Part shown: piece by piece, positions 1 to 6,941 of the stretch
Numbering within the stretch: position 1 is the stretch's first letter
Layout: the number at the start of each line of letters is the position of its first letter
Assembly: GCA_964609215.1 (NCBI GenBank)
Contig: CAZSQZ010000005.1
Span: forward strand, 124,001 to 188,000
DNA: 64,000 bases
Direction: 5' to 3'
Source of the DNA: JABDKJ01 sp964609215
GTDB taxonomy: Bacteria; Bacteroidota; Bacteroidia; Flavobacteriales_D; JABDKJ01
Translations under genes and position numbers: made by a program
The notes under the pieces: generated by a model
Told to the model about the DNA's origin: nothing
The model's input: the letters and a program-made list of their open reading frames with translations, nothing else
Databases searched by the model: none

Positions 1-651
1 AAAGTCATAATAAGTAGGTCGAGGAATATCTTGACTTGGCATATATGAGGCAAATTCTTCACTTACTTTTTGTCCACCAATTTCAGCGACATCACTTTTG
101 TCTAATACTAATCCAATAGCTGAAACCTTAATATTCAGATTCTTGTTTGACTTATACTTATTGCCATTTACGGCATAATCAGTAGCAAAGAATCCAAAAC
201 CAAAAGTATCTCTACCTCCACCTTTGATTTCTGCTTCTAAATTTCCTATGTGTGACCATTCTAATATTTGTCTTGTAGTAAAAGGAATAGTATAATTAGT
301 TTGGAGATACGGATATGCTGAAAGCATATTTTCCCCTGATTTTACCGTTCTAATTCCTAATCTTTTATTTATTCCCTTATCTTCTTGAAATATAGTTTGG
401 TGAATCCCCAAATCGCCCTTCGTCATAATAGGTTTTTGGACTAAACTGAATGCCGAATACTCTTTTATTAAATTTCTTCCATTTTCGGAATTTAGAAAAC
501 CAAAGCCAATCAATCCTCCAAAATTATCTCCATGTGAACCATTATCTATCGATATAATCTCTATGGATTTATCGGGTTGAGCTTGAGGTGTAAGACTTTC
601 TTTTTTATCACTTCTTTTATCTTTCTTTTTGAAAAAGTCGAATATGCTCAT
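1..651 (-). CDS. Uncharacterised protein, 3' end cut by window edge
   Basis: I read this by translating the minus strand from an ATG at 649-651. The frame stays open for 217 codons to the window edge, so the C-terminus is missing. The protein begins MSIFDFFKKKDKRSDKK, a short hydrophobic start followed by a lysine-rich stretch, with no convincing signal peptide. The rest is a mixed alpha/beta-like sequence with several Gly-rich turns (for example GGLIGFGFLNS and GGGRDTFGFGFF). I do not recognise a family. It lies downstream of glsA on the same strand with a 30-bp gap, so co-transcription is possible. The long open frame with ordinary codon use supports a real gene; the function is unknown. 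Confidence 0.7.
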   Translation of the reverse strand, partial: MSIFDFFKKKDKRSDKKESLTPQAQPDKSIEIISIDNGSHGDNFGGLIGFGFLNSENGRNLIKEYSAFSLVQKPIMTKGDLGIHQTIFQEDKGINKRLGIRTVKSGENMLSAYPYLQTNYTIPFTTRQILEWSHIGNLEAEIKGGGRDTFGFGFFATDYAVNGNKYKSNKNLNIKVSAIGLVLDKSDVAEIGGQKVSEEFASYMPSQDIPRPTYYDF

Positions 652-681
652 TTGTTTATTTTTTTAAGATTATGTCAAATA

Positions 682-1602
682 TCAAAATATAGACAACCTA
701 GATTTTGTGGTAAATTCCTCAAGAAATTTCATTCCTCGATAAGAATTTCCCTTTGGATTTAGTCTAGGACTCCACACCGCAATGGCATACTTATCTGGAT
801 GTATGGCTATTATTCCACCTCCTACTCCACTCTTTCCCGGAAGACCAACCTTAAAAGCAAACTCTCCTGACTCATCATAGAACCCGCAAGTTTGCATTAA
901 TGCATTTATTCTTTTCGATTGACTCTCCGTCAAAATTGATTTACCAGATTGAACCACCTGCCCATTATTTGCTAGAAACAAAAACAATTCTGAAAGCTCC
1001 TTACAATTCATTTCTAAAGAACATAGGTTAAAATAGAAATCAAGTACATCCTCGGGTTCATTATTAATGTTACCTAGTGATTTAATGAAATTACAAAGGG
1101 CTACATTTCTGTATCCAACTGCTTTTTCGGACTCCGCTATTCTACTTGAGTAATCTATATCGGCATTATCATTTATACCCCTTACAAAGTCCAGAAAATC
1201 TTCTTTAGGGTTCTTTAAATTGCTAAGTAGAATATCTGATATCACTATCGCTCCAGCATTCAAAAAAGGATTTCTAGGTATTCCATTATCGGCCTCTAAT
1301 TGCACAAGAGAATTAAATGCGGTTCCAGATGGTTCTACTCCTACTCTGGTCCAAATATTATCTCCAAGAATGCGATAGGCCAAACTCAGAGAAAGTACCT
1401 TTGCAATACTTTGAATCGAGAATTTATCATTACAATTTCCGGTTCCACAAGCAATTTGATCAACAGTAGAAATATACACCCCAAAATTATCGGGATCAAC
1501 ACAAGACAACTCAGGGATGTAAGAAGCTGTTTCTCCTAGATTCTCTATATCTTTTATTTTTTTATATGCTTCTTGAATTACGTTTTCTAAGTTTACCTTC
1601 AT
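682..1602 (-). CDS. glsA: Glutaminase A
   Basis: This serine-dependent beta-lactamase-fold glutaminase hydrolyses L-glutamine to L-glutamate and ammonia in the cytoplasm. The 306-residue length is normal for bacterial GlsA (about 305-310). Visible family signatures are YIPELS near residue 28, the catalytic SxxK tetrad in FSIQSIAK (Ser65, Lys68), NPFLNAGAI near residue 113, and a Gly-rich GLPGKSGVGGGI segment near residue 255. It starts at an ATG 22 bp after the DUF2200 gene upstream, which suggests a two-gene transcript. Bacterial homologues are often linked to acid tolerance or glutamate supply; nothing local shows which applies here. Confidence 0.95.
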   Translation of the reverse strand: MKVNLENVIQEAYKKIKDIENLGETASYIPELSCVDPDNFGVYISTVDQIACGTGNCNDKFSIQSIAKVLSLSLAYRILGDNIWTRVGVEPSGTAFNSLVQLEADNGIPRNPFLNAGAIVISDILLSNLKNPKEDFLDFVRGINDNADIDYSSRIAESEKAVGYRNVALCNFIKSLGNINNEPEDVLDFYFNLCSLEMNCKELSELFLFLANNGQVVQSGKSILTESQSKRINALMQTCGFYDESGEFAFKVGLPGKSGVGGGIIAIHPDKYAIAVWSPRLNPKGNSYRGMKFLEEFTTKSRLSIF

Positions 1603-1624
1603 TGCTCCTTTGTGGTATTTCTAT

Positions 1625-1993
1625 CTACTCTGCTTTTCTCAAGATTTTCTCCATCTTCCTACCCCTTGCCAACTCATCTACCAACTTGTCCATATACCTT
1701 CCCTTTTTTGTCAAGGGAGTTTCAATTTCTTCAATCCTATAACCACAGATAACTCCTTTTATCAAATGAGCATTTGGATTCAATTTTGCCTCAGCAAAAA
1801 AAGTCTCGAACGTCACTTTTTTGTCTATAAGCTCCTGCAGTTTTTTTTCATCAAAGCCCGTCAACCATTCTATCACTTGATGCAGTTCTTCTTTGGTCCT
1901 TCCTTTTTTCTCTATTCTGTTTAAATAATGAGGATATACAGATGCAAATGTCATTTTCGCAATTCTGGCATCGTGCTCAGGTGTCGTTTTCAT
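1625..1993 (-). CDS. DUF2200 family protein
   Basis: The 122-residue protein opens with TPEHDARIAKMTFASVYP and has the GYRIEEIETPLTKKGRYMDK block, both characteristic of the DUF2200 family, whose members are about 110-125 residues long. The biochemical function is unknown. It is a soluble, charged, mostly helical protein with no signal peptide or membrane segment. It directly precedes glsA on the same strand with 22 bp between them, so they probably share a transcript. The 168-bp region upstream (1994-2161) separates it from the MORN-repeat gene and holds no further gene that I can see. Confidence 0.85.
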   Translation of the reverse strand: MKTTPEHDARIAKMTFASVYPHYLNRIEKKGRTKEELHQVIEWLTGFDEKKLQELIDKKVTFETFFAEAKLNPNAHLIKGVICGYRIEEIETPLTKKGRYMDKLVDELARGRKMEKILRKAE

Positions 1994-2161
1994 TTTCTAT
2001 GATTTAAAGGGTCTTAGTTAGTGATTAACTGATTTCTGGTTGATAGTTACTTGGTAGTCCATGCCTGAATAAGGTTGCCCTTTTTCGGGTTAATAATTAA
2101 TTTCAAATATAGGTTTATGTTTGTCTTCTAATTCTAGGTATTTAAATTTATGTTCGTTTGA

Positions 2162-2581
2162 CTACTTGAAAGTTTCGGTCTTTAGGAGTTCACCCGCCTC
2201 ATTATAGATCTTCCACACACCCTTCTTCTTGCCATTTTCGAAGCGACCTTCATCCCAGAGTTGGCCATTGGAATGGTATCTCTTCCATTCACCATGCTTC
2301 TGTTCTTCATCGTTGAAACCTCCTGTGCCCCTTAGCTCGCCAGTCTTAAAGAACCATTTCCACTGACCAACGATCTTTCCATCCTTAAAATTGCCGGAGG
2401 ATTGCATTTGGCCATTATTGAGAAAGTATTTCCACTTTCCAGACTTTTTCCCATTATCAAATTCACCCTCACAAGATACAAGTCCATTTTTGAAGTACAC
2501 CTTGAACTGACCGTTTTTGGGATTACCGTTTTCATCTATTCCTGGAATATCTTTCATTGCTGATATTTTTATTGACCACAA
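2162..2581 (-). CDS. MORN-repeat (YwqK-like) protein
   Basis: The protein is almost entirely built of about five MORN-type repeats with a period near 23 residues, each with a core like NGxxxxEGxFxxGKKxGxWKxY (for example FDNGKKSGKWKYFLNNGQ and FENGKKKGVWKIYNEAGEL). MORN proteins form beta-hairpin ladders that bind membranes or proteins. NCBI often labels such Bacteroidota proteins YwqK-like antitoxin, but no toxin partner lies next to it, so I would not infer an immunity role. The longest frame starts at 2581; an internal ATG at 2557 (MKDIPGIDENG) begins right at the repeat domain and is the likelier start. There is no signal peptide. It sits in the cassette-like stretch of single genes. Confidence 0.8.
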   Translation of the reverse strand: MWSIKISAMKDIPGIDENGNPKNGQFKVYFKNGLVSCEGEFDNGKKSGKWKYFLNNGQMQSSGNFKDGKIVGQWKWFFKTGELRGTGGFNDEEQKHGEWKRYHSNGQLWDEGRFENGKKKGVWKIYNEAGELLKTETFK

Positions 2582-2712
2582 GAGTCATAACTCTGAGTAG
2601 CTACGTGAGTTGGTTCTTAAGCTTGTAAGTAAACACCGAGTTGGAAATTTCAGAAGAATTTTTCAAATTAATCGAGAACAAGCAATTACTTATAGCCATT
2701 TTTGTGGTGTCG

Positions 2713-3237
2713 TTATTTTTTTAAAACTCCTAAATAGTTTATCCAAGGACCAACTTCTTTAGTGTATTGTTTTGCCATCACTCTTGTGATTTGAGCAATA
2801 TGCCCTAAATCGTGAACGGCCCAAGTCGAAATCAATTGTTTAAGGGTTACATTTCCAAATTCAGGGTGAATCCCAACTCTTTCAAAATCTTTTTGAGTAA
2901 TGTTTAATAATTCCAATTCATTTAGGTTTTTTACTCTCAATAATTTGAATTCGTTGATCAAATCTCCAATAGGTTTATTTTGGTTTTCATTTAGTTGAGC
3001 AAATCTGTCAAAAGGTTCAAAAAGTTTGTTTTCAGAATCGCTCAAAATAGTTTTCATTCGAACAATCCAATCAGTTTTTTCTCCAAATACTAGGTGCCCA
3101 ACTATGTCATAAGGACTCCAAGTATTTTTAGCTTCATTATTTTCAATCCATTCTTTGGATAAACCATTAAGTAATGTCTCCAAAACTTTTGGTGTTCTCT
3201 CCAAAATTTCTTTTGATTTATCCAATTCAAAAATCAT
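2713..3237 (-). CDS. DinB-like (DinB_2) family protein
   Basis: The 174-residue protein fits the DinB/YfiT four-helix-bundle superfamily, many members of which bind a metal through three histidines and act as thiol-dependent transferases. Candidate metal ligands are His48 in DIVGHLVFGEKTDW and the pair in STWAVHDLGHIAQI near residues 142-146. The spacing of these histidines and the C-terminal HIAQITRVMAKQY helix are typical. No substrate can be inferred. It is a stand-alone gene flanked by 80-130 bp spacers, in the same orientation as its neighbours. DinB-like genes are frequent cargo of mobile cassettes in Bacteroidota. Confidence 0.85.
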   Translation of the reverse strand: MIFELDKSKEILERTPKVLETLLNGLSKEWIENNEAKNTWSPYDIVGHLVFGEKTDWIVRMKTILSDSENKLFEPFDRFAQLNENQNKPIGDLINEFKLLRVKNLNELELLNITQKDFERVGIHPEFGNVTLKQLISTWAVHDLGHIAQITRVMAKQYTKEVGPWINYLGVLKK

Positions 3238-3296
3238 TCTTTCATTTTTGTTTTAATGCACCATAAGGACCTAATCATGGACGTTGCTTACTTAGT

Positions 3297-3321
3297 TCCT
3301 AATGCTCTTTAGCCCTTGTTA
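3297..3321 (-). repeat. Gene-end repeat, copy 1
   Basis: This 25-bp motif lies at the 3' end of the 3319-3858 gene and begins, in gene direction, with that gene's TAA stop. It matches copy 2 (3909-3933) at 22 of 25 positions by direct comparison; the shared core in gene direction is GGCTAAA-N-AGCATTAG. A partial hairpin follows, with GCATTAGGA pairing imperfectly with TCCTTATG about 30 bases on. The function is inferred only: it could be a cassette recombination site or a terminator-like element. Confidence 0.6.
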
Positions 3322-3858
3322 TAATTCGCTAATTTTAATTTCCTCATTAAAGTTAAATAATAATTCTCCTTCAATACTATACTTTGGGTTTGTCATATCA
3401 AAGGTTTCTTCATTCAATTCGAAATCGATATTTGCAATTTGAATCATGATCTCGTTTTCCAAATAAAGTTTCAACTCTACAGGTACATAGTATTTTTCTC
3501 CGACAGGCTCAAAATCCTCATTTATATTTTGATAGAATTCCCACTTAATATCTACATTCCGAATTAGGCTTCCTATTAAATTTGAAATCCCTGGGATATT
3601 TTCATTGTCTACTAATACAAAATTGGGGACCAAAAATTCTTTGATGTGTTTCTCAGTCGAATACGAATATATTTCATTTTCAAAGTTCCATCCCCAACCA
3701 AACACTCCGTGTTCAAGAATGAATTGAATACCTCCATCGAAGATCCAAAAAGAATTATCATTGAACTCATAGAATTCGAGATTTATTTGATAGATCTCAA
3801 TACCCGAAATTTTGTTACCAAATAATAGCTCTTTAATACGCTCCTCTTGATCTTCCAT
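3319..3858 (-). CDS. Uncharacterised 179-aa protein
   Basis: I do not recognise the family. The protein is acidic and rich in aromatic residues and Asn/Glu, with repeated beta-like segments (for example NSFWIFDGGIQFILEHG and FGWGWNFENEIYSY), and has no signal peptide or membrane segment. The N-terminus (MEDQEERIKELLFGNKISG) looks helical. It starts at an ATG 62 bp downstream of the preceding gene's stop and ends inside a repeat shared with that gene. The single-gene spacing and common orientation fit a cassette-like arrangement. It is probably cytoplasmic; no role can be assigned. Confidence 0.7.
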   Translation of the reverse strand: MEDQEERIKELLFGNKISGIEIYQINLEFYEFNDNSFWIFDGGIQFILEHGVFGWGWNFENEIYSYSTEKHIKEFLVPNFVLVDNENIPGISNLIGSLIRNVDIKWEFYQNINEDFEPVGEKYYVPVELKLYLENEIMIQIANIDFELNEETFDMTNPKYSIEGELLFNFNEEIKISEL

Positions 3859-3874
3859 TTAATGATATGAATTA

Positions 3875-3933
3875 TAACATTTCTCTAAAGGGCCAATATT
3901 CATTATATTTCTAATGCTATTTAGCCTTTGTTA
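3875..3933 (-). repeat. Gene-end repeat copy 2 with nested hairpin
   Basis: The 25-bp motif shared with 3297-3321 occupies 3909-3933. Within 59 bp three nested 5-bp arms can pair: TAACA at 3875-3879 with TGTTA at 3929-3933, CTAAA at 3885-3889 with TTTAG at 3920-3924, and CATTA at 3901-3905 with TAATG at 3912-3916. The stop codon of the 3921-4481 gene lies inside it. The imperfect, bulged stem resembles the shape of integron attC sites, but the canonical GTTRRRY core was not found. Confidence 0.5.
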
Positions 3934-4481
3934 GTGATCTTTTTATTCTCCTTGATTAAGATCTTAAAATATTCTTGGAATATCTGTTTTAGGTCTTCTT
4001 GTTTAGTAATCGAATCGTACCTGGCCTGATCGGGAATTAACTTTTCTCCTTGTTCGATAGTTTCAAGAATAGATCCTTGCTTAAAGTAATATCTTCCCTC
4101 AAACTTTAGCCCTTTTTTAGAATGGTTAAATTTTGCATTCTCTTCATCGTAATAGAATGAATTTTCTAATTCAAAGACAAAAACTAAATCATCATTTACA
4201 CAGTAAAATTCTATTTGTCTCGTACAGTAGGAAAGCCCCAATTGGAGATTCATTTTAAGCAAAGAATCTCCAGAAAAGTATCCTAGTAGTTTTCCACCTC
4301 CATCAGGCACGGCATTAAGAAATTCCTCATTATTCAATTCGATTATTGAAAAATTGCTTACCGAATTAATTCTATTGAATTGATTTCTAATTTCAGCTAA
4401 ATCAGAATTTTGACCTATTAAATCTCCAGTACAGATCAAGCCTAAAATAAGTACATGTAATATGTAAGTTAAACCCTTCAT
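3921..4481 (-). CDS. Uncharacterised exported protein, 186 aa
   Basis: The N-terminus (MKGLTYILHVLILGLICTGDLIG) is a typical cleavable signal peptide, so the product is probably periplasmic. The mature part carries two cysteines close together (SYCTRQIEFYCVNDD) that could form a disulfide, followed by beta-rich sequence and a helical Lys-rich C-terminus (EYFKILIKENKKITNKG). I do not recognise the family. The gene lies 148 bp downstream of the alpha/beta hydrolase. That spacer holds AT-rich sequence with short palindromes and the string CTACTACTCATGCACGAG just before the gene; I found no other copy in the window. It ends inside the shared hairpin repeat. Confidence 0.7.
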   Translation of the reverse strand: MKGLTYILHVLILGLICTGDLIGQNSDLAEIRNQFNRINSVSNFSIIELNNEEFLNAVPDGGGKLLGYFSGDSLLKMNLQLGLSYCTRQIEFYCVNDDLVFVFELENSFYYDEENAKFNHSKKGLKFEGRYYFKQGSILETIEQGEKLIPDQARYDSITKQEDLKQIFQEYFKILIKENKKITNKG

Positions 4482-4629
4482 GTTATAATAGCTAACGTCT
4501 CGTGCATGAGTAGTAGCGGATTTCTAATCACAAACCCTTTTGTTTTGCACTGACCTTTGTTTCATGTTTATACTTTCGTTTATTACTTAAATCGCTATTG
4601 CTTAAACACATTGTTCTTTGCTGGCTTTT

Positions 4630-5598
4630 TCAATCAGCTTTTACATATTTATCATAATATTCAGCAAACGAGTCATAAGTAAATTTTACAGCATCTTTTG
4701 AAATCTGTGCATTAGGTACGTAGGCATCAAAACCATGATAGGCACCTTTATACAATTGGAATTTAACATCAATACCTTCATTTTTTAAAGTTTCAATGTA
4801 GGCAATTGTTTCATCTTTGAATGGTTCCAAATCTCCCACAAAAGAGATAGTTGGAGGAAAATTAGTATAATCTTTATTTCTTGCTGCTGCTGCGTAAGCA
4901 GGAACTTCTTGGTTATTATCCCTAATATCTTTTAAATAAGAATCCCATCCTTTTTTATTAGATTTAGTATTCCATACGGGCACATCTGTCATTTCTTTTG
5001 CGGACTTTGAATTTTGGAGATCGTCAATCATTGGGTAAAAAGGCATTTGAAAAGCGATATTAAAATCTCCTGTATCTCGTGCTTTTAAAGTTACGGCTGC
5101 CGTCAGTCCACCACCCCCACTATGTCCAGCTACTATGAATTTGTCATTCCGAATCCCTAATTCTTCTGCATTTTCTTTTGCCCATAGTAAGGTATCATAA
5201 CAATCATTAAACGCAGCAGGATAAGGTGCTTCTAAAGATTTTCTATATGCAGGAGCTATAACAATACAAGGTCTCTTTTCAATAAATTGCTTAATGATGT
5301 CAAGATTAGGTGTCATTTCTGGACTTCCTAATATGTAACCACCTCCATGTATATATTGCACTAAAGGTAGGTCTCGTTTTGCATTAAGTGGTTTAAATAT
5401 TCTTATTCTAATATCAGGTCCGCCACTTTTACTTGGAATAAACCGCTCCTCATTTTGTAAACCTTTTATTTTTTTTCCATTAAAAATACGAGCAGTAAAA
5501 TTCATGAAATTTATTCCCCAATTTCTACTTGCCATAAAAGGGAAAGATTTTAGTGGAGTGTACATTGATTGAAGTCCTTTATCTGCTAATTTTTTCAT
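4630..5598 (-). CDS. Alpha/beta hydrolase, hormone-sensitive-lipase family
   Basis: This 322-residue esterase/lipase-type enzyme has the HSL-family oxyanion motif HGGG (His84-Gly87) and the nucleophile elbow GHSGGG (Ser160). A likely acid residue lies in VGDLEPFKDE and the catalytic histidine in YKGAYHGFD near the C-terminus. The catalytic set is complete, so it is probably active on a small acyl ester; the substrate is unknown. There is no signal peptide. Its ATG overlaps the TGA of the decayed recombinase frame upstream (ATGA). It may therefore have arrived with that element and may use a promoter lying within it. Confidence 0.9.
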   Translation of the reverse strand: MKKLADKGLQSMYTPLKSFPFMASRNWGINFMNFTARIFNGKKIKGLQNEERFIPSKSGGPDIRIRIFKPLNAKRDLPLVQYIHGGGYILGSPEMTPNLDIIKQFIEKRPCIVIAPAYRKSLEAPYPAAFNDCYDTLLWAKENAEELGIRNDKFIVAGHSGGGGLTAAVTLKARDTGDFNIAFQMPFYPMIDDLQNSKSAKEMTDVPVWNTKSNKKGWDSYLKDIRDNNQEVPAYAAAARNKDYTNFPPTISFVGDLEPFKDETIAYIETLKNEGIDVKFQLYKGAYHGFDAYVPNAQISKDAVKFTYDSFAEYYDKYVKAD

Positions 5599-5930
5599 AA
5601 TATTAAATTATCTATTCTTTGAAAATTGTTATTCTTTATTGGGCGTGTAATTTTATTTTTTTGCTTGCAGAGAACATCCGAATAAAAGAATATAGTTCCT
5701 TTTATTTCCATTATATATCCAAGGGATTTACGATGGTTTGTCGCTACTAAGGTATAAATTTCAGTAGTTTTTAGACTGCTGTGTCCCAGTAGCATTTGAA
5801 TGTAAGGTATATCCGTCACTTTCCAACAAATGTGAAACATAGGTATTATGAAAAGTGCGTACAGTTATTATTTTTCTTATTATCCTCGCTTTTTCGGCCA
5901 ATTGATGAATGACCTTTTGGACTAAACCTA
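5595..5930 (-). pseudogene. Decayed tyrosine recombinase (integrase) C-terminus
   Basis: Translation of the minus strand gives two pieces of a XerC/integron-type recombinase in different frames. From about 5930 to 5825, one frame reads VIHQLAEKARIIRKIITV...TFHNTYVSHLLES. After a frameshift near 5820, another frame (open 5840-5595) reads TDIPYIQMLLGHSSLKTTE then IYT. The usual family string is HxLRHxFATHLLE..TDIRYIQELLGHSSxKTTEIYT. The LGH histidine and IYT tyrosine survive, but the arginine box is altered (TVRTFHNTYVSH) and the N-terminal two thirds are missing. It is therefore inactive. It lies between murQ and the co-oriented single-gene run, marking an old integration boundary. Confidence 0.8.
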
Positions 5931-5934
5931 TCCT

Positions 5935-6732
5935 CTACCCATTAATTGCATTACGCACCGAACCTGCTTCCATCAATTTTTGATTGGCTTCTTCATAGGA
6001 AATATTTAAAGCCTCCATTACCATTTTTGTTCCTCTATCTACCAGTTTATTATTGCTCAATTGCATATCTACCATTCGGTTGCCCTTAACTCTTCCCAGC
6101 TTTATCATAATGGCAGTGCTGATCATATTCAAAACCAATTTCTGAGCTGTTCCAGATTTCATTCTCGTGCTTCCCGTTACATACTCTGGGCCTACAATGG
6201 GTACAATTGAATGATCCGAATACTTAGTTACGGGCGCGTCAGGATTACATGTTATACATCCCGTAAGTATTTCTTCTTCCTGACATTTTTTGAGTGCTCC
6301 AATAACATAGGGTGTTGTTCCAGAAGCGGCAATTCCAATGACGCTATCTTCTTTACTGAGCGCATGTTCTTGTAAATCATTCCAGGCTCCATCCGGGTTG
6401 TCTTCTGCAAATTCAACGGCTTTTCTAATGGCAGAATCTCCGCCTGCTATTAAGCCCACAACCATTCCATGGGGCACTCCAAATGTGGGTGGACATTCAG
6501 AAGCATCAACTATCCCTAATCTACCACTGGTTCCCGCGCCTATATAAAATAAGCGTCCCCCTTTCTCTATTCTTGGGACAATGGCCTCGACCAAAGCTTC
6601 AATTTGGGGAATTACTTTTTGTACAGCACTCGCCACTTTCTGATCTTCTTCATTGATCCCTTGAAGTACCTCTAGTACTGTTTTTTGTTCCAGATTATCG
6701 TGATGGGAAGTTTGCTCGGTTATCTTATCCAT
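5935..6732 (-). CDS. murQ: N-acetylmuramic acid 6-phosphate etherase
   Basis: MurQ cleaves the lactyl ether of MurNAc-6-phosphate to give GlcNAc-6-phosphate and D-lactate in peptidoglycan recycling. The protein has a SIS domain with the family signature IGAGTSGRLGIVDASECPPT near residue 66, followed by GLIAGGDSAIRKAVEFAED and GIAASGTTPYVIGAL, and the GSTRMKSGTAQKLVLNM motif. It has 265 residues, somewhat shorter than E. coli MurQ (298), as is common in Bacteroidota. It starts 2 bp after the stop of the S4-domain gene, so it belongs to an operon with that gene and the E1 dehydrogenase. The stop lies 4 bp from the recombinase remnant. Confidence 0.95.
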   Translation of the reverse strand: MDKITEQTSHHDNLEQKTVLEVLQGINEEDQKVASAVQKVIPQIEALVEAIVPRIEKGGRLFYIGAGTSGRLGIVDASECPPTFGVPHGMVVGLIAGGDSAIRKAVEFAEDNPDGAWNDLQEHALSKEDSVIGIAASGTTPYVIGALKKCQEEEILTGCITCNPDAPVTKYSDHSIVPIVGPEYVTGSTRMKSGTAQKLVLNMISTAIMIKLGRVKGNRMVDMQLSNNKLVDRGTKMVMEALNISYEEANQKLMEAGSVRNAING

Positions 6733-6734
6733 AG

Positions 6735-6941
6735 CTATTCCACTTTTACAGTTTCTCCTTCAAATTCAACGATATCTCCTGCTCTAATTTTCTTTCTTTT
6801 CTGCAATTCAACCTCACCATTCAAGGAAACCATTCCTTCCTCGACACAGATTTTAGCTTCACCTCCAGACATGCAGAGTCCAGTTGCTTTAAGTAGTTGA
6901 ATTAACTGAATATAGTCTCCAGTAATTTTAAATGTTTCCAT
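6735..6941 (-). CDS. S4-domain RNA-binding protein, YbcJ-like
   Basis: The 68-residue protein is a single S4 RNA-binding domain. The core reads LLKATGLCMSGGEAKICVEEG then VSLNGEVELQKRKKIRAGD, the pattern of the YbcJ/YaaA small S4 group. Such proteins bind RNA, probably in ribosome-related processes; the precise target is unknown. It overlaps the upstream E1 gene by one base (TAATG) and ends 2 bp before murQ. Translational coupling is likely, although no functional link between these three genes is evident. Confidence 0.9.
   Translation of the reverse strand: METFKITGDYIQLIQLLKATGLCMSGGEAKICVEEGMVSLNGEVELQKRKKIRAGDIVEFEGETVKVE

Noticed and set aside
2162..2581. Toxin-antitoxin module for the MORN-repeat gene
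   Set aside because: The family is often labelled antitoxin, but neither neighbour looks like a toxin.
3875..3933. Classical integron attC site
   Set aside because: Nested arms are present but the GTTRRRY core and the usual spacing were not found, and the sequence is so AT-rich that chance pairing is plausible; I therefore report it only as a hairpin repeat.
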